A stretch of DNA of 44,093 nt from Janibacter limosus NBRC 16128 (lineage in GTDB: Bacteria > Actinomycetota > Actinomycetes > Actinomycetales > Dermatophilaceae). The position numbers and the translations under genes were made by a program. Shown here piece by piece: positions 26,315 through 34,739 of this stretch; positions within the stretch are counted from its first letter, which is position 1; each line of letters opens with the position of its first letter. The stretch spans positions 1 through 44,093 of the forward strand of contig NZ_BCSS01000028.1 of NCBI RefSeq assembly GCF_001570985.1, written 5' to 3'. The notes under the pieces are model-generated. The model saw only the letters and a list, made by a program, of their open reading frames with translations. It searched no databases and was not told the DNA's origin.

Positions 26315-27063
26315 GCGCCGAGGGTGCGGGCGAAGAGCGCTTCGAGCTCGACGAAGTGCCGCTCTGCGCCGGCTTCCTGATAGCTCGACGTGTCGCTCAT
26401 CGTGTAGCCGTGCGGCGCGTCCGGGTAGATCGCGGCCTGTGCCTCGAGCCCGTGCTTGGCGAGGGCGCTGTCGAGGAGCGCGACGGCCTCCGGCGGCATC
26501 GTGCGGTCCTGGTCGGCGTGGCCGTAGACGAAGGCCGCCCGCGCGCTGCCCAGCGAGAGGTGCGCGCTGTCGGGCCCGTCCGTGGCGATCTGTGCGCCGT
26601 GGAACCCTCCGCAGGCGGCGATGCTCGGGTCGACGCACGCGGCGAGGGTCGCGTGCTTGGCCCCCATGCAGTAGCCGGTGGTCCCGATCGGTCCGTCGGC
26701 GACACCGGGCAGTGCACGCAACGCAGCGACGAAGGGGGCGACGTCCGCCTCGGTCCGCTCCCGGGTCAGCGTGCCGACGCGCGGGATGCTCTGCTGCCCG
26801 TAGGCGGCCCGCTGCTCCGGATCGGTGAGGTCCATGCCCGCCGGCGGGGACATCTCGGCGGCCGTGCCGAGGCGGTAGAAGGTGTTGGGTGCCAGGACGA
26901 TGTAGCCCCACGAGGCGATGCGGTCGGCCATCTCCTCGATGCGCGGGCGCAGACCGATGGCGTCCATCCACAGCAGGACTCCGGGGTGGGTGCCGTCGTC
27001 GGGCCTGGCGACGATCGCCTCGGCTGGTCCGTCTGCGGCGGTGATGTCGATGAGGGGTCGCAT
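26311..27063 (-). CDS. Dienelactone hydrolase family protein
   Basis: The 250-residue alpha/beta hydrolase carries the dienelactone hydrolase triad Cys132 (GYCMGAK), Asp184 (GHADQDRTMP) and His218 (APHGYT). Its nucleophile is cysteine rather than serine. Family members cleave dienelactone in chlorocatechol breakdown, but many actinobacterial paralogs have other esters as substrate and no aromatic pathway genes are adjacent. ATG 27063 has TAGCGT eight bases upstream. It heads a two-gene operon with the SDR and is divergent from xth with a 47-base gap. Confidence 0.9.
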   Translation of the reverse strand: MRPLIDITAADGPAEAIVARPDDGTHPGVLLWMDAIGLRPRIEEMADRIASWGYIVLAPNTFYRLGTAAEMSPPAGMDLTDPEQRAAYGQQSIPRVGTLTRERTEADVAPFVAALRALPGVADGPIGTTGYCMGAKHATLAACVDPSIAACGGFHGAQIATDGPDSAHLSLGSARAAFVYGHADQDRTMPPEAVALLDSALAKHGLEAQAAIYPDAPHGYTMSDTSSYQEAGAERHFVELEALFARTLGA

Positions 27064-27071
27064 GCTGCCCG

Positions 27072-27077
27072 ACGCTA
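27072..27077 (-). promoter_or_regulatory. Leaderless-type -10 TAGCGT for the dienelactone hydrolase operon
   Basis: TAGCGT (minus strand) ends eight bases before ATG 27063. Confidence 0.5.
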
Positions 27078-27098
27078 CGACCTGTCAGCGGGCGTGGC

Positions 27099-27104
27099 TA
27101 GGGT
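27099..27104 (+). promoter_or_regulatory. Leaderless-type -10 TAGGGT for xth
   Basis: TAGGGT ends six bases before GTG 27111, back to back with the TAGCGT of the divergent gene. Confidence 0.55.
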
Positions 27105-27110
27105 GACGTC

Positions 27111-27923
27111 GTGCGTATCGCGACTTGGAATGTCAACTCCATCCGCTCCCGTGTGGACCGCGTCGAGGCGTGGCTGCAGCGCAGCGATGTCGACGTCCTG
27201 GCCATCCAGGAGACCAAGGCCAAGGAGGAGCAGTTCCCCCACGACCGCTTCACAGCCCTCGGCTACGAGGTGGCCCACCACGGCCTCAACCAGTGGAACG
27301 GCGTGGCGATCCTCTCCCGCGTCGGCCTGGAGGACGTGTCGATCGGCTTCGACGGCGATCCCGGCTTCGGTGACCCGGTCGCGCCGGAGGCCCGCTCGAT
27401 CGGCGCGACCTGCGGCGGCGTGCGCGTCTGGTCCCTCTACGTGCCCAACGGCCGCAGCCTCGAGGACCCGCACATGGCCTACAAGCTCGCCTGGCTCGAG
27501 CAGCTCAAGCAACGTGCGCTCGAGTGGACGGCCAACGGCACGCCGACCGCGCTGTGCGGCGACTGGAATGTCGCGCCCCAGGACGGGGACGTCTGGTCGA
27601 TGGAGTACTTCGCCGACAAGACCCACGTCTCGCCGCCGGAGCGCGCCGCCTTCAACGCCTTCCTCGAGTCAGGCTTCGTCGACGTCGTGCGCCCCCACAC
27701 CCCCGGGCCGGGCACCTACACCTACTGGGACTACCAGCAGCTCGCCTTCCCCAAGAGGCGCGGCATGCGCATCGACTTCGTGCTCGGCTCGGCGTCCTTC
27801 GCCGACCGGGTGACCGGCGCGTCGATCGACCGCGAGGAGCGCAAGGGCAAGGGCGCCAGCGACCACGCCCCCGTCATCGTCGGCCTCGACGGCGACGCCG
27901 GTGACTCGCGGACCAACCTGTGA
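27111..27923 (+). CDS. xth: Exodeoxyribonuclease III
   Basis: The 270-residue nuclease should act as a 3'-5' exonuclease and AP endonuclease in base-excision repair. It starts MRIATWNVNSIRSR with Asn7, has the metal ligand Glu34 (IQETKA), the active-site Tyr in SLYVPNGRS, GDWNVAP for the catalytic Asp/Asn pair, and GMRIDFVL and SDHAPVIV at the end. All catalytic positions are present. GTG 27111 fits the leaderless promoter. Its stop overlaps the next gene by four bases (GTGA). Confidence 0.95.
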   Translation: MRIATWNVNSIRSRVDRVEAWLQRSDVDVLAIQETKAKEEQFPHDRFTALGYEVAHHGLNQWNGVAILSRVGLEDVSIGFDGDPGFGDPVAPEARSIGATCGGVRVWSLYVPNGRSLEDPHMAYKLAWLEQLKQRALEWTANGTPTALCGDWNVAPQDGDVWSMEYFADKTHVSPPERAAFNAFLESGFVDVVRPHTPGPGTYTYWDYQQLAFPKRRGMRIDFVLGSASFADRVTGASIDREERKGKGASDHAPVIVGLDGDAGDSRTNL

Positions 27924-28816
27924 GCCCCCTCGCCCACCCCGCCCCGGGTGCCCGACGGACGGTCATCTCTCCCGACGGTGCCCGACTCGCGGTCTTCGAG
28001 CACCCGGCCCCGAGCGGCTCGGCGCAGGGACCGACCCTCGTCCTCGCCCACGGCTGGTGCGGCACCCACGAGGTGTGGGACCCGGTCGTGGTTGAGCTGC
28101 AGCAGCGCCGGCCCGATCTGCGGGTCGTCACCTATGACCAGCCCGGCCACGGCAGCTCCAGCTCCGGCCTCGACCGTGACGTGTCCCTGCTCGACCTCGG
28201 CGCTGCCCTGCGCGAGGTCGTCGCGGAGACGGTCCCGGAGGGCGATGTCGTCCTCGGCGGCCACTCGATGGGCGGGATGACGGTCATGGCCCTCGGCGAG
28301 GTCGACCCCGGCTTCGTCCACGACCGGGTGCGCGGCGCGGCCCTCGTCGGCACCGCCGCCCACCTGCCCGGCCGTCGGGGCGTGCCCGGCGAGGTGCTCG
28401 TCATGGGCCTGCTCGCCAAGGCACCCGCCTCCCTGCCGGGCCTGCCGACCACGGCTCGGCTGACCGCGGCCAACCTCTTCGGTGACGACCCGGACCCCGA
28501 GGCGGTGCGCGCCACCGCGCAGCAGACGAGCCGCACGCGGGCCAATGTCGTCGCGGACTGGTACCGGGCGATCATGCAGCTCGACCTGCGCGAGGCGGTC
28601 GTCCCTTTCGCGCAGGTGCGCACGGTGATCCTGACCGGCCGCAAGGACCGGCTCACGCCCGTCTCCGCGGGCCGGCGGCTGGCTGCGCTCGTCCCGAGCG
28701 CACAGTTCTGGATGGTGCCCGGTGTCGGGCACATGATCACCTACGAGGCGAGCTCCACGGTCGCCGACAAGATCGAGCTACTCCTCGACGCCGAACCCGC
28801 GGGCCAGCGAGCCTGA
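27920..28816 (+). CDS. Alpha/beta hydrolase
   Basis: The 298-residue enzyme has the oxyanion HGWCG (44-48), the DQPGHG turn, the nucleophile elbow GHSMGG with Ser116, and C-terminal LTGRKDRLTP (Asp) and VPGVGHM (His). The substrate is unknown; the fold fits an esterase, lipase or haloperoxidase-like enzyme. GTG 27920 overlaps the xth stop. The 3' end overlaps the convergent MFS gene by 39 bases, so the tails of both proteins are encoded on opposite strands of the same DNA. Confidence 0.9.
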   Translation: MSPLAHPAPGARRTVISPDGARLAVFEHPAPSGSAQGPTLVLAHGWCGTHEVWDPVVVELQQRRPDLRVVTYDQPGHGSSSSGLDRDVSLLDLGAALREVVAETVPEGDVVLGGHSMGGMTVMALGEVDPGFVHDRVRGAALVGTAAHLPGRRGVPGEVLVMGLLAKAPASLPGLPTTARLTAANLFGDDPDPEAVRATAQQTSRTRANVVADWYRAIMQLDLREAVVPFAQVRTVILTGRKDRLTPVSAGRRLAALVPSAQFWMVPGVGHMITYEASSTVADKIELLLDAEPAGQRA

Positions 28817-30499
28817 GCCCTCCCGGCGACGGACGCCGAGGAAGGCGAAGGCGACGAGAGCGCCCAGGAGCGCGGCACCGGCGGCACCGACGAAGACGGT
28901 GTGCACCTGCAGCAACGCGGCGTCGAGCAGGGCCTGACCGCTGGTCTGCTGCTCGCGCGGCAGCGCCTCGACGGCCTGGTAGTAGCGGTGCAGACCCACG
29001 CCGGTGAGCAGCGCGAGGCCGACGACCATGCCGACCATCCGCGCGACGACGACGAGGCTCGATGCCGTCCCGTGCGCGTGCTGCGGGGAGTCGGCGAGTG
29101 CGGCATCGTTGACCGGTGCGAGAGCCATGCCCAGACCGAAGCCGACGACCGCGAGCGTGATCGTCGAGGTCACCTCGGCGAGCGAGCCGCGGTCCCAGCC
29201 GGACATGACGACGAGCCCGCCGGTCGCCAGGAGCAGGCCCACCCCGGCCGCCAGTCCGTCGCCCACCCAGCGCAGGACCCAGCCGCCGACGAGGGCGCCG
29301 ACGGGCACGGCGACCAGGAACTTCACCAGCTCCATCGCCGCATCCGTCTGCGACCCGGACGTGGTCAGTCGAGAAAACAGGGGCACGTCGACGACGACCG
29401 AGACGAGGGCGACGCCCACGAGCAGCGAAACGACCAACGCCCAGCCGGTCCGACCGCGGACGGTGCCCCGCGGCACGAGCGGCGATGCAGCCGTGTGGTG
29501 CCGCCAGGCATAGGCCAGCGCCGCGACGACTGCGACCGGCAGCAGGGCGTAGCCGAGCGGGCCGACGACCTCGGACTCCGGGTCGGCCGAGCTGAAGGTG
29601 AGCACGATGCACCCCAGTGCCGTGCCGAGCAGCAGAGCGCCGGGCAGGTCGCTCTCGCGCAGCGGCGGCCACCAGCGGCGGATCGTCAGCACGACGAGCA
29701 GCGCGGCGAGAGCGAGGGTCACCAGCCCGATCGGCGTGAGCAGCCGGCTGTCCCCGGCGAAGGGGACGAAGGGCAGCCCGAGGTAGACATCCGTCGCGAG
29801 CGAAGGGGGCGCCGCCAGCGCCAGCCAGAGCAGGCCGACGGTGAGCACCCCGAGCGCGGTGGTGACCACACGAGGACGGGGGCGGCCCTCCCCCCGGTCC
29901 CTGAGGAGGCCGCCCGCGGCCGTCTCGAAGGGGGCTCCGCGGGTGACGAGGGCGATCGCGAGGAAGAGCAGGATGCCGAGGACGACATTGAGCCAGAAGA
30001 TCGCCCGCCAGTCGGCGACGACGAGCACAGCCGCGCCCAGCAGCGGACCGAGGACGGAGCCCAGCTCCTGGACGGCGCCCACGATGCCGAGAGGCATCCC
30101 GCGCCGCCCCGGCGGCCACAGGTCAGCAACGAGCGCGAGGGTCGCGGGGACCAGCCCGCCGCCACCGATGCCCTGGACGACGCGGCCCGCGACGAGGATG
30201 TCGAGGTCGACGGCCAGCGCGGTGATGCCGGAGCCGACGACGAAGACGACGAGGCACCCCAGCAGGATCCGCGAGCGCGAGATGACATCCGCCAGGCGAC
30301 CGATGAGCGGCAGGACCGCGATGTAGCCGAGGAGGAACCCCGAGATGATCGGGGCCGCGCGTTGGAGGTTGTCCAGGCCGAGTCCGACGCCGCTCATCAT
30401 GTCCGTGAGTGCGAGGACCACGACATAGGTGTCGGCCGCGGCGAGCGCGACCGCCGTCGAGGCGAGCGCGAGCAGGGTCCGGGGGTTGGTCCCGGTCAT
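28778..30499 (-). CDS. MFS transporter, P55-like, partner of the LprG-type lipoprotein
   Basis: The 573-residue protein has about 14 membrane segments, with the MFS motif A-like GRLADVISRSRIL after segment two and the drug-exporter stretch IGGGGLVPATLALV. It lies 13 bases downstream of an LppX/LprAFG lipoprotein gene. That is the order of the lprG-p55 operon of mycobacteria, where both are needed to export triacylglycerols and tolerate drugs. GGAAGG four bases before ATG 30499 sets the start. I infer lipid or drug export; a generic multidrug exporter is the alternative. Confidence 0.88.
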   Translation of the reverse strand: MTGTNPRTLLALASTAVALAAADTYVVVLALTDMMSGVGLGLDNLQRAAPIISGFLLGYIAVLPLIGRLADVISRSRILLGCLVVFVVGSGITALAVDLDILVAGRVVQGIGGGGLVPATLALVADLWPPGRRGMPLGIVGAVQELGSVLGPLLGAAVLVVADWRAIFWLNVVLGILLFLAIALVTRGAPFETAAGGLLRDRGEGRPRPRVVTTALGVLTVGLLWLALAAPPSLATDVYLGLPFVPFAGDSRLLTPIGLVTLALAALLVVLTIRRWWPPLRESDLPGALLLGTALGCIVLTFSSADPESEVVGPLGYALLPVAVVAALAYAWRHHTAASPLVPRGTVRGRTGWALVVSLLVGVALVSVVVDVPLFSRLTTSGSQTDAAMELVKFLVAVPVGALVGGWVLRWVGDGLAAGVGLLLATGGLVVMSGWDRGSLAEVTSTITLAVVGFGLGMALAPVNDAALADSPQHAHGTASSLVVVARMVGMVVGLALLTGVGLHRYYQAVEALPREQQTSGQALLDAALLQVHTVFVGAAGAALLGALVAFAFLGVRRREGSGSLARGFGVEE

Positions 30500-30512
30500 G
30501 GGGCCTTCCACG

Positions 30513-31211
30513 TCAGGTCGAGGGCTTGTCGATCGTGACGCTCTTGCCGTAGTCCTTGAGGGAGAGCGTGAAGGTGGTCTGCGCCTCCTTGTAGAAGTCA
30601 CCCGTGATCTTCACCGAGCGCAGCTCGCCGCTGTCGGGCTCGATGCCGTAGGTGACGTCGAAGGTGTCCGCGCCCTCGCCGAGGTTGAAGAGGCGCTTGA
30701 TGTCCGCCTTGGGGATCGTGCCCGTGTACTCCTGCAGGACGGTGTCGCCCGCACGCGTGCGCTCCCCCTCGGCCGCGTCGCTCGTGTGGGCGAGGATCTG
30801 GTCGACCCCGCTGCCGGTGCGGAAGAACTCGGCCGGGTTGGGGGCGCCGAGGTCGGCCATGTCGACCGGGTTGAAGTCCTTGGTGAAGAAGGACATCCAG
30901 GTGTCCTTGTCGATGGCGATGATCTCGACGCCCGCCGAGTTGCCGTCGATGACGCCCGTGACCTGGCCCTGGAACTTGGGGCTGGTCTTGTCGATGACGC
31001 CGGAGCCGTTGGCCGCGCTGACGCCGTTGCGCCCCTTGGGGATCGCCGACTGCTTGAGGTCGAACCCGACGCTGCCGGCGTCGACGAAGGTCGTGCGGGC
31101 GGTCTCGAGGGCCTCGGCCGGTGGATCGGCGTCCTCGAAGGCCGAGCACCCGGAGGCCAGACCCAGGGTCAGGGCGAGGGGCACGGCGGCAAGCAGTGAA
31201 CGTCGTCGCAT
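30513..31211 (-). CDS. lprG: LppX/LprAFG-family lipoprotein (LprG-like)
   Basis: The 232-residue protein opens with RRR, a hydrophobic signal and the lipobox LASGC with Cys22, so it is a lipid-anchored surface protein. The mature part has the beta-rich LppX/LprAFG pattern (VGFDLKQS, GQVTGVIDG, YTGTIPKADIK, VTYGIEPDSGELRSVKITG), whose hydrophobic cavity binds acylated lipids in LprG and LppX. The adjacent MFS gene supports the LprG assignment. TAGGTT ends seven bases before ATG 31211. The gene symbol is by context and family, not by alignment. Confidence 0.82.
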   Translation of the reverse strand: MRRRSLLAAVPLALTLGLASGCSAFEDADPPAEALETARTTFVDAGSVGFDLKQSAIPKGRNGVSAANGSGVIDKTSPKFQGQVTGVIDGNSAGVEIIAIDKDTWMSFFTKDFNPVDMADLGAPNPAEFFRTGSGVDQILAHTSDAAEGERTRAGDTVLQEYTGTIPKADIKRLFNLGEGADTFDVTYGIEPDSGELRSVKITGDFYKEAQTTFTLSLKDYGKSVTIDKPST

Positions 31212-31218
31212 GTCGGCA

Positions 31219-31224
31219 AACCTA
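31219..31224 (-). promoter_or_regulatory. Leaderless-type -10 TAGGTT for the lprG/MFS operon
   Basis: TAGGTT (minus strand) ends seven bases before ATG 31211. Confidence 0.5.
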
Positions 31225-31265
31225 ACCGCTGGCGGGCTCTTGGCGCTGCACCTGTGTTTTCGCCC

Positions 31266-32297
31266 TCAGGCGAGGATCGCCACGGCGCGCACCAGCGCAT
31301 CGCGCGCGGGGGCAGCGTGGCCCGTCGTCGCGACCCGCAGCCCGGCGCTCGCGGCGACCCGCAGGACCTGGCCGCGCAGGTGGCGTCGCCTGCTGAAGGC
31401 GTGGGGCGCTCCCTTCGTCCCGTGGCGGTGGATCATCGCGGCGAGGGCGACCGCGTCCTCGAGCGCCTCGTTGGCCCCGCGACCGAGGTTGGGGCTCATC
31501 GCGTGGGCCGCGTCGCCGATGAGGACGAGCCCGTCGTCGGCGCTCGTGCGCAGACGGGGTGCGAGCAGGATCCGCTGGGTGTCGCCCTGCTCGCCGACGG
31601 CAGCGAGGATCTCGCGGGTCCGTGGGTCCCAGTCGGCGAAGTGGCCCCGGGCCAGTGCGAGGGCGTCGGCAGGGTCGAGCGTGGTCCCCCTGCCACCGCG
31701 GACAGCGCAGAACCACGCCGCCCCCTGCGGTCCGGGGGTCGTGCCGAAGAGACCGCCCGGCCCCCACCACTCCGTGGCCGTGTGCTCGGGCGGTCCGGGC
31801 AGGTGACCGCGCAGGGCGATCCAGTCGGTGATGACCGGCGCCGTCCCCGGCCAGGCGTGCTGACGCACGGCCGAGCGCACGCCGTCTGCGCCGACGACCA
31901 GGTCGGCGCCGAGCTGTGTGGCGAGTGCCCGCGGGTCCGTGACGAGCCGGGTCAGCCGCGTGACGCTGTCGGGCAGCGCACCCTCGAGCGCCGCGACCAG
32001 CTCGGACCGGGGGGTGAACCAGAGGGAGGGAGCGATGTCGTGCAACCCGCGGCCCGTAGCGTCGCGCAGGAGGGCACGGTCGGCGGGGAAGGAAGTCGAG
32101 CGCACCCGCTCCCCCACCCCGATCGCGTCGAGGGCGACCCGACCGCCACGCCACATGGCCAGCACCGTGCCGGCGCCGGCCCGCTCGGGCCGCTCCTCCA
32201 CGAGGGTCACGCGCACCCGGCGAGGGTCGAGGGCGGCGGCGGTCGCCAGCCCGGCGACGCCACCACCGATCACCAGGACGTGCTCATGGGGTCTCAC
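31266..32297 (-). CDS. FAD-dependent monooxygenase
   Basis: The 343-residue flavoprotein has the Rossmann motif VLVIGGGVAGLATAAAL, the DG motif LVVGADGVRSAVR, and the GD motif LIGDAAHAMSPNLGRGANEALED, i.e. a PHBH-like aromatic hydroxylase fold. It is shorter than classical hydroxylases. I chose GTG 32297, which has CACAGT seven bases upstream and puts the dinucleotide motif at the very N-terminus. An ATG at 32339 is possible. It is divergent from the acyl-CoA dehydrogenase operon; a dyad in the shared gap may serve both. Confidence 0.88.
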   Translation of the reverse strand: MRPHEHVLVIGGGVAGLATAAALDPRRVRVTLVEERPERAGAGTVLAMWRGGRVALDAIGVGERVRSTSFPADRALLRDATGRGLHDIAPSLWFTPRSELVAALEGALPDSVTRLTRLVTDPRALATQLGADLVVGADGVRSAVRQHAWPGTAPVITDWIALRGHLPGPPEHTATEWWGPGGLFGTTPGPQGAAWFCAVRGGRGTTLDPADALALARGHFADWDPRTREILAAVGEQGDTQRILLAPRLRTSADDGLVLIGDAAHAMSPNLGRGANEALEDAVALAAMIHRHGTKGAPHAFSRRRHLRGQVLRVAASAGLRVATTGHAAPARDALVRAVAILA

Positions 32298-32304
32298 GGT
32301 CTCC

Positions 32305-32310
32305 ACTGTG
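32305..32310 (-). promoter_or_regulatory. Leaderless-type -10 CACAGT for the FAD monooxygenase
   Basis: CACAGT (minus strand) ends seven bases before GTG 32297. Confidence 0.4.
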
Positions 32311-32385
32311 CCTGCTCGCACCAGCGTGGACGGGGACATCGCCGTCGGGCGGACGTCCCACACCACCCGAGGACGAGGACGACCA

Positions 32386-32407
32386 AACCTGAATCCGCAT
32401 ACAGGTT
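32386..32407. promoter_or_regulatory. Dyad AACCTG-N10-CAGGTT, operator candidate
   Basis: Perfect 6-bp half-sites are separated by 10 bases in the 150-base gap between the divergent monooxygenase and acyl-CoA dehydrogenase genes, 28 bases upstream of the latter's -10. The geometry suits a TetR-like dimer. No regulator gene is adjacent. Confidence 0.45.
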
Positions 32408-32434
32408 AGCCACCGTACGCATGCCCGAGGGGGC

Positions 32435-32440
32435 TAGGTT
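32435..32440 (+). promoter_or_regulatory. Leaderless-type -10 TAGGTT for the acyl-CoA dehydrogenase operon
   Basis: TAGGTT ends seven bases before ATG 32448. Confidence 0.55.
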
Positions 32441-32447
32441 GACAGGC

Positions 32448-33623
32448 ATGCACCTTCGCCTCTCCCCGCAAGACGCCGCATTCCAGCAGCGGATGCGTGC
32501 CTACTTCACCACCGAGTTCCCGCGAGAGCTGCGTCATGCGGCCGCCGCCGGGCAGCAGCTCACCCCGGAGGACATCCGCCGAAGCCAGTCGGTGCTCAAC
32601 GATGCGGGGCTGGCGGTCCCGGCCTGGCCGACGTCGTGGGGCGGGCAGGACTGGAGCCCCCTTCGGATGCACATCTGGAACAGCGAGATGCGAGCGGCGG
32701 GCGTCCTGCCGCCGCTGCCCTTCAACACCTCGATGGTCGGGCCGGTGATCGCCGCCTTCGGCTCCGAGGAGCTCAAGGCCAGGTTCCTGCCCCAGACCGC
32801 CAGCCTCGAGATCTGGTGGTGCCAAGGGTTCTCGGAGCCGGACGCCGGCTCCGACCTGGCCTCGCTGCGCACCACGGCGGTGCGCGACGGTGACCACTAC
32901 GTCGTCAACGGGCAAAAGATCTGGACGACCCTCGCCCAGCACGCCGACTGGATGTTCGCTCTCGTGCGCACCGACCCCGCCGCCCCCAGGAAGCAGGCAG
33001 GCATCTCCTTCCTCCTGCTCGACATGCGCAGCGAGGGCGTCACGACCCGCCCGATCCGCACCCTCGACGGTGATGTCGAGGTCAACGAGGTCTTCTTCGA
33101 CGACGTGCGCGTGCCGGCGGACCAGCTGGTGGGCGAGGAGAACAAGGGCTGGGACTACGCCAAGTTCTTGCTCGGCAACGAGCGCGTCGGCGTCGCCGAC
33201 ACCGGCCTGATCAAGCTCTGGCTCACCGACCTCAAGGACCACGCCCGCCAGGTCCGAAGGGGGGATGGCACCCTGCTGGACGACCCCGCCGTCGCGGTCC
33301 GCTTCGCCGAGCTCGAGGCCGAGCTCATGGCGATCGAGCTGACGGCCGTGCGGGTCTCCGGCAGCTCCAGCGACGGCCGTCCGGACCCGGCCTCGTCCAT
33401 CCTCAAGCTGTGCGGGTCCCAGCTGCAGCAGGACGTCCTCGAGCTGGCGATCGACGTCGCCGGCCCGATGGCACTGTCCTGGGAGCACCTCGAGGCGGTG
33501 CCGGGCTGGGCGAGCTCGAGCGTGCCGACCTACCTCAACTACCGCAAGGCCACGATCTACGGCGGATCCAGCGAGGTCCAGCGCAGCATCGTCGCGACGT
33601 CCATCCTCGGACTGAAGGGCTGA
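32448..33623 (+). CDS. Acyl-CoA dehydrogenase, catalytic-type subunit
   Basis: The 391-residue protein follows the acyl-CoA dehydrogenase fold: helical N-domain, FAD/substrate strand WWCQGFSEPDAGSDLASLRT, GQKIWTT, and the C-terminal KATIYGGSSEVQR. The usual catalytic Glu of short/medium-chain enzymes (YEGTSE) is Gly here. Instead Glu245 in LLGNERVGVA occupies the helix-G position used by isovaleryl- and long-chain enzymes. It lacks the FAD-contacting 'R.QFG.P...FQ' segment, which the next gene has. Together they look like the alpha2-beta2 FadE pairs of steroid side-chain breakdown. Confidence 0.9.
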   Translation: MHLRLSPQDAAFQQRMRAYFTTEFPRELRHAAAAGQQLTPEDIRRSQSVLNDAGLAVPAWPTSWGGQDWSPLRMHIWNSEMRAAGVLPPLPFNTSMVGPVIAAFGSEELKARFLPQTASLEIWWCQGFSEPDAGSDLASLRTTAVRDGDHYVVNGQKIWTTLAQHADWMFALVRTDPAAPRKQAGISFLLLDMRSEGVTTRPIRTLDGDVEVNEVFFDDVRVPADQLVGEENKGWDYAKFLLGNERVGVADTGLIKLWLTDLKDHARQVRRGDGTLLDDPAVAVRFAELEAELMAIELTAVRVSGSSSDGRPDPASSILKLCGSQLQQDVLELAIDVAGPMALSWEHLEAVPGWASSSVPTYLNYRKATIYGGSSEVQRSIVATSILGLKG

Positions 33624-33628
33624 CACCC

Positions 33629-34717
33629 ATGGACTTCACCCCCACCGACGAGCAGCACGCACTCGCGCAGGCCGTCAGCGGCGCCCTGCGCCGCCACGGC
33701 TCCCCGGCGTCCACCCGGGGCGAGACGGCAGCCCCTCCCGCGCACGACGCGGCCCTGTGGCGGGCACTGGTCGACATCGGCGTCCCCGGCCTGGCCTGGC
33801 CGGAGGACGACGGCGGTGTCGGGGCCGGGTTCACCGACCTGGCCGTCGCCGCCACCGAGGTCGGACGGTCAGGGATGCAGGTCCCCCTCGCCGAGACCGT
33901 GGTCGCCGGCTCGCTCGTGCGGGCGCTGGCACCCGACGACCTGCGCCGAGAGGTCCTCGGCGGCCTCACCGACGGATCGCTCCTGCCCGTCCCCGCCCTC
34001 GCCGAACCGCTGCGGGCATGGTCCACGACGACGTCCGACGTCACGGCCACCTCGTCGGACCAGGGATGGACCGTGCGCGGGACGAAGGCCCCGGTGCGCT
34101 ACGCACCTGCCGCCACCCACCTCGTGGTCACCGCCACCACCGATGACCAGCTGGCGCTCTTCGTCGTCGCGCAGCCCTCGGCCACGACCGAGGAAGTCGA
34201 CCTCGACGACGAACCAGCGACCCTGCTCGCGCAGGGCGAGACGGCCGAGGTGGCATTGCGAGAGGCCCTCGCGATCGGCGGGGTCGTGCTGTGCGCCGAG
34301 GCGGTCGGTGCGATGGACGAGGCCCTGCGCCTGACGACGGACTACCTGCGCACCCGCACCCAGTTCGGCCGCCCACTGGCCAGCTTCCAGGCCCTCACCC
34401 ACCGGGCGGCCGACATGTACGCCCGGCTCGAGCTGGCTCGCAGCGCGACCCTCTTCGCCGCGATGGTCGCCGACGAGCAGCCGCTGGACTCCGACGCCCT
34501 GCTGAGGGCACGAGTCGTCGTCGACTCCGCTGCCCGACTCGTCGGCCAGGAGGCCGTCCAGATGCACGGCGGCATCGGTGTCACCGCCGAGCACCCGGTT
34601 GGCCACCTGACCGCGCGGCTGACGTCGATCAGTCGCACCTGGGGAGATCGTCGCTCACGCCTGTCTGACCTGGGCACCCGCATCGCCGACCATCCCAACG
34701 TCCCGATCCTGCGTTGA
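33629..34717 (+). CDS. Acyl-CoA dehydrogenase-like partner subunit
   Basis: The 362-residue protein is clearly acyl-CoA dehydrogenase related (GLAWPEDDGGVGAGFTDLAV; TRTQFGRPLASFQALTHRAADMY; AVQMHGGIGVTAEHPVG). It keeps the Arg-Gln-Phe-Gly FAD-binding segment but has neither catalytic Glu (GGVVLCAEAVG at helix G; HGGIGVT in the terminal loop). Its middle domain is shortened. It begins five bases after the previous stop. I infer a non-catalytic, FAD-completing subunit of a heterotetramer. A degenerate independent enzyme is less likely. Confidence 0.88.
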   Translation: MDFTPTDEQHALAQAVSGALRRHGSPASTRGETAAPPAHDAALWRALVDIGVPGLAWPEDDGGVGAGFTDLAVAATEVGRSGMQVPLAETVVAGSLVRALAPDDLRREVLGGLTDGSLLPVPALAEPLRAWSTTTSDVTATSSDQGWTVRGTKAPVRYAPAATHLVVTATTDDQLALFVVAQPSATTEEVDLDDEPATLLAQGETAEVALREALAIGGVVLCAEAVGAMDEALRLTTDYLRTRTQFGRPLASFQALTHRAADMYARLELARSATLFAAMVADEQPLDSDALLRARVVVDSAARLVGQEAVQMHGGIGVTAEHPVGHLTARLTSISRTWGDRRSRLSDLGTRIADHPNVPILR

Positions 34718-34739
34718 CCCGAGCGTGAAGGAGAAGCAC

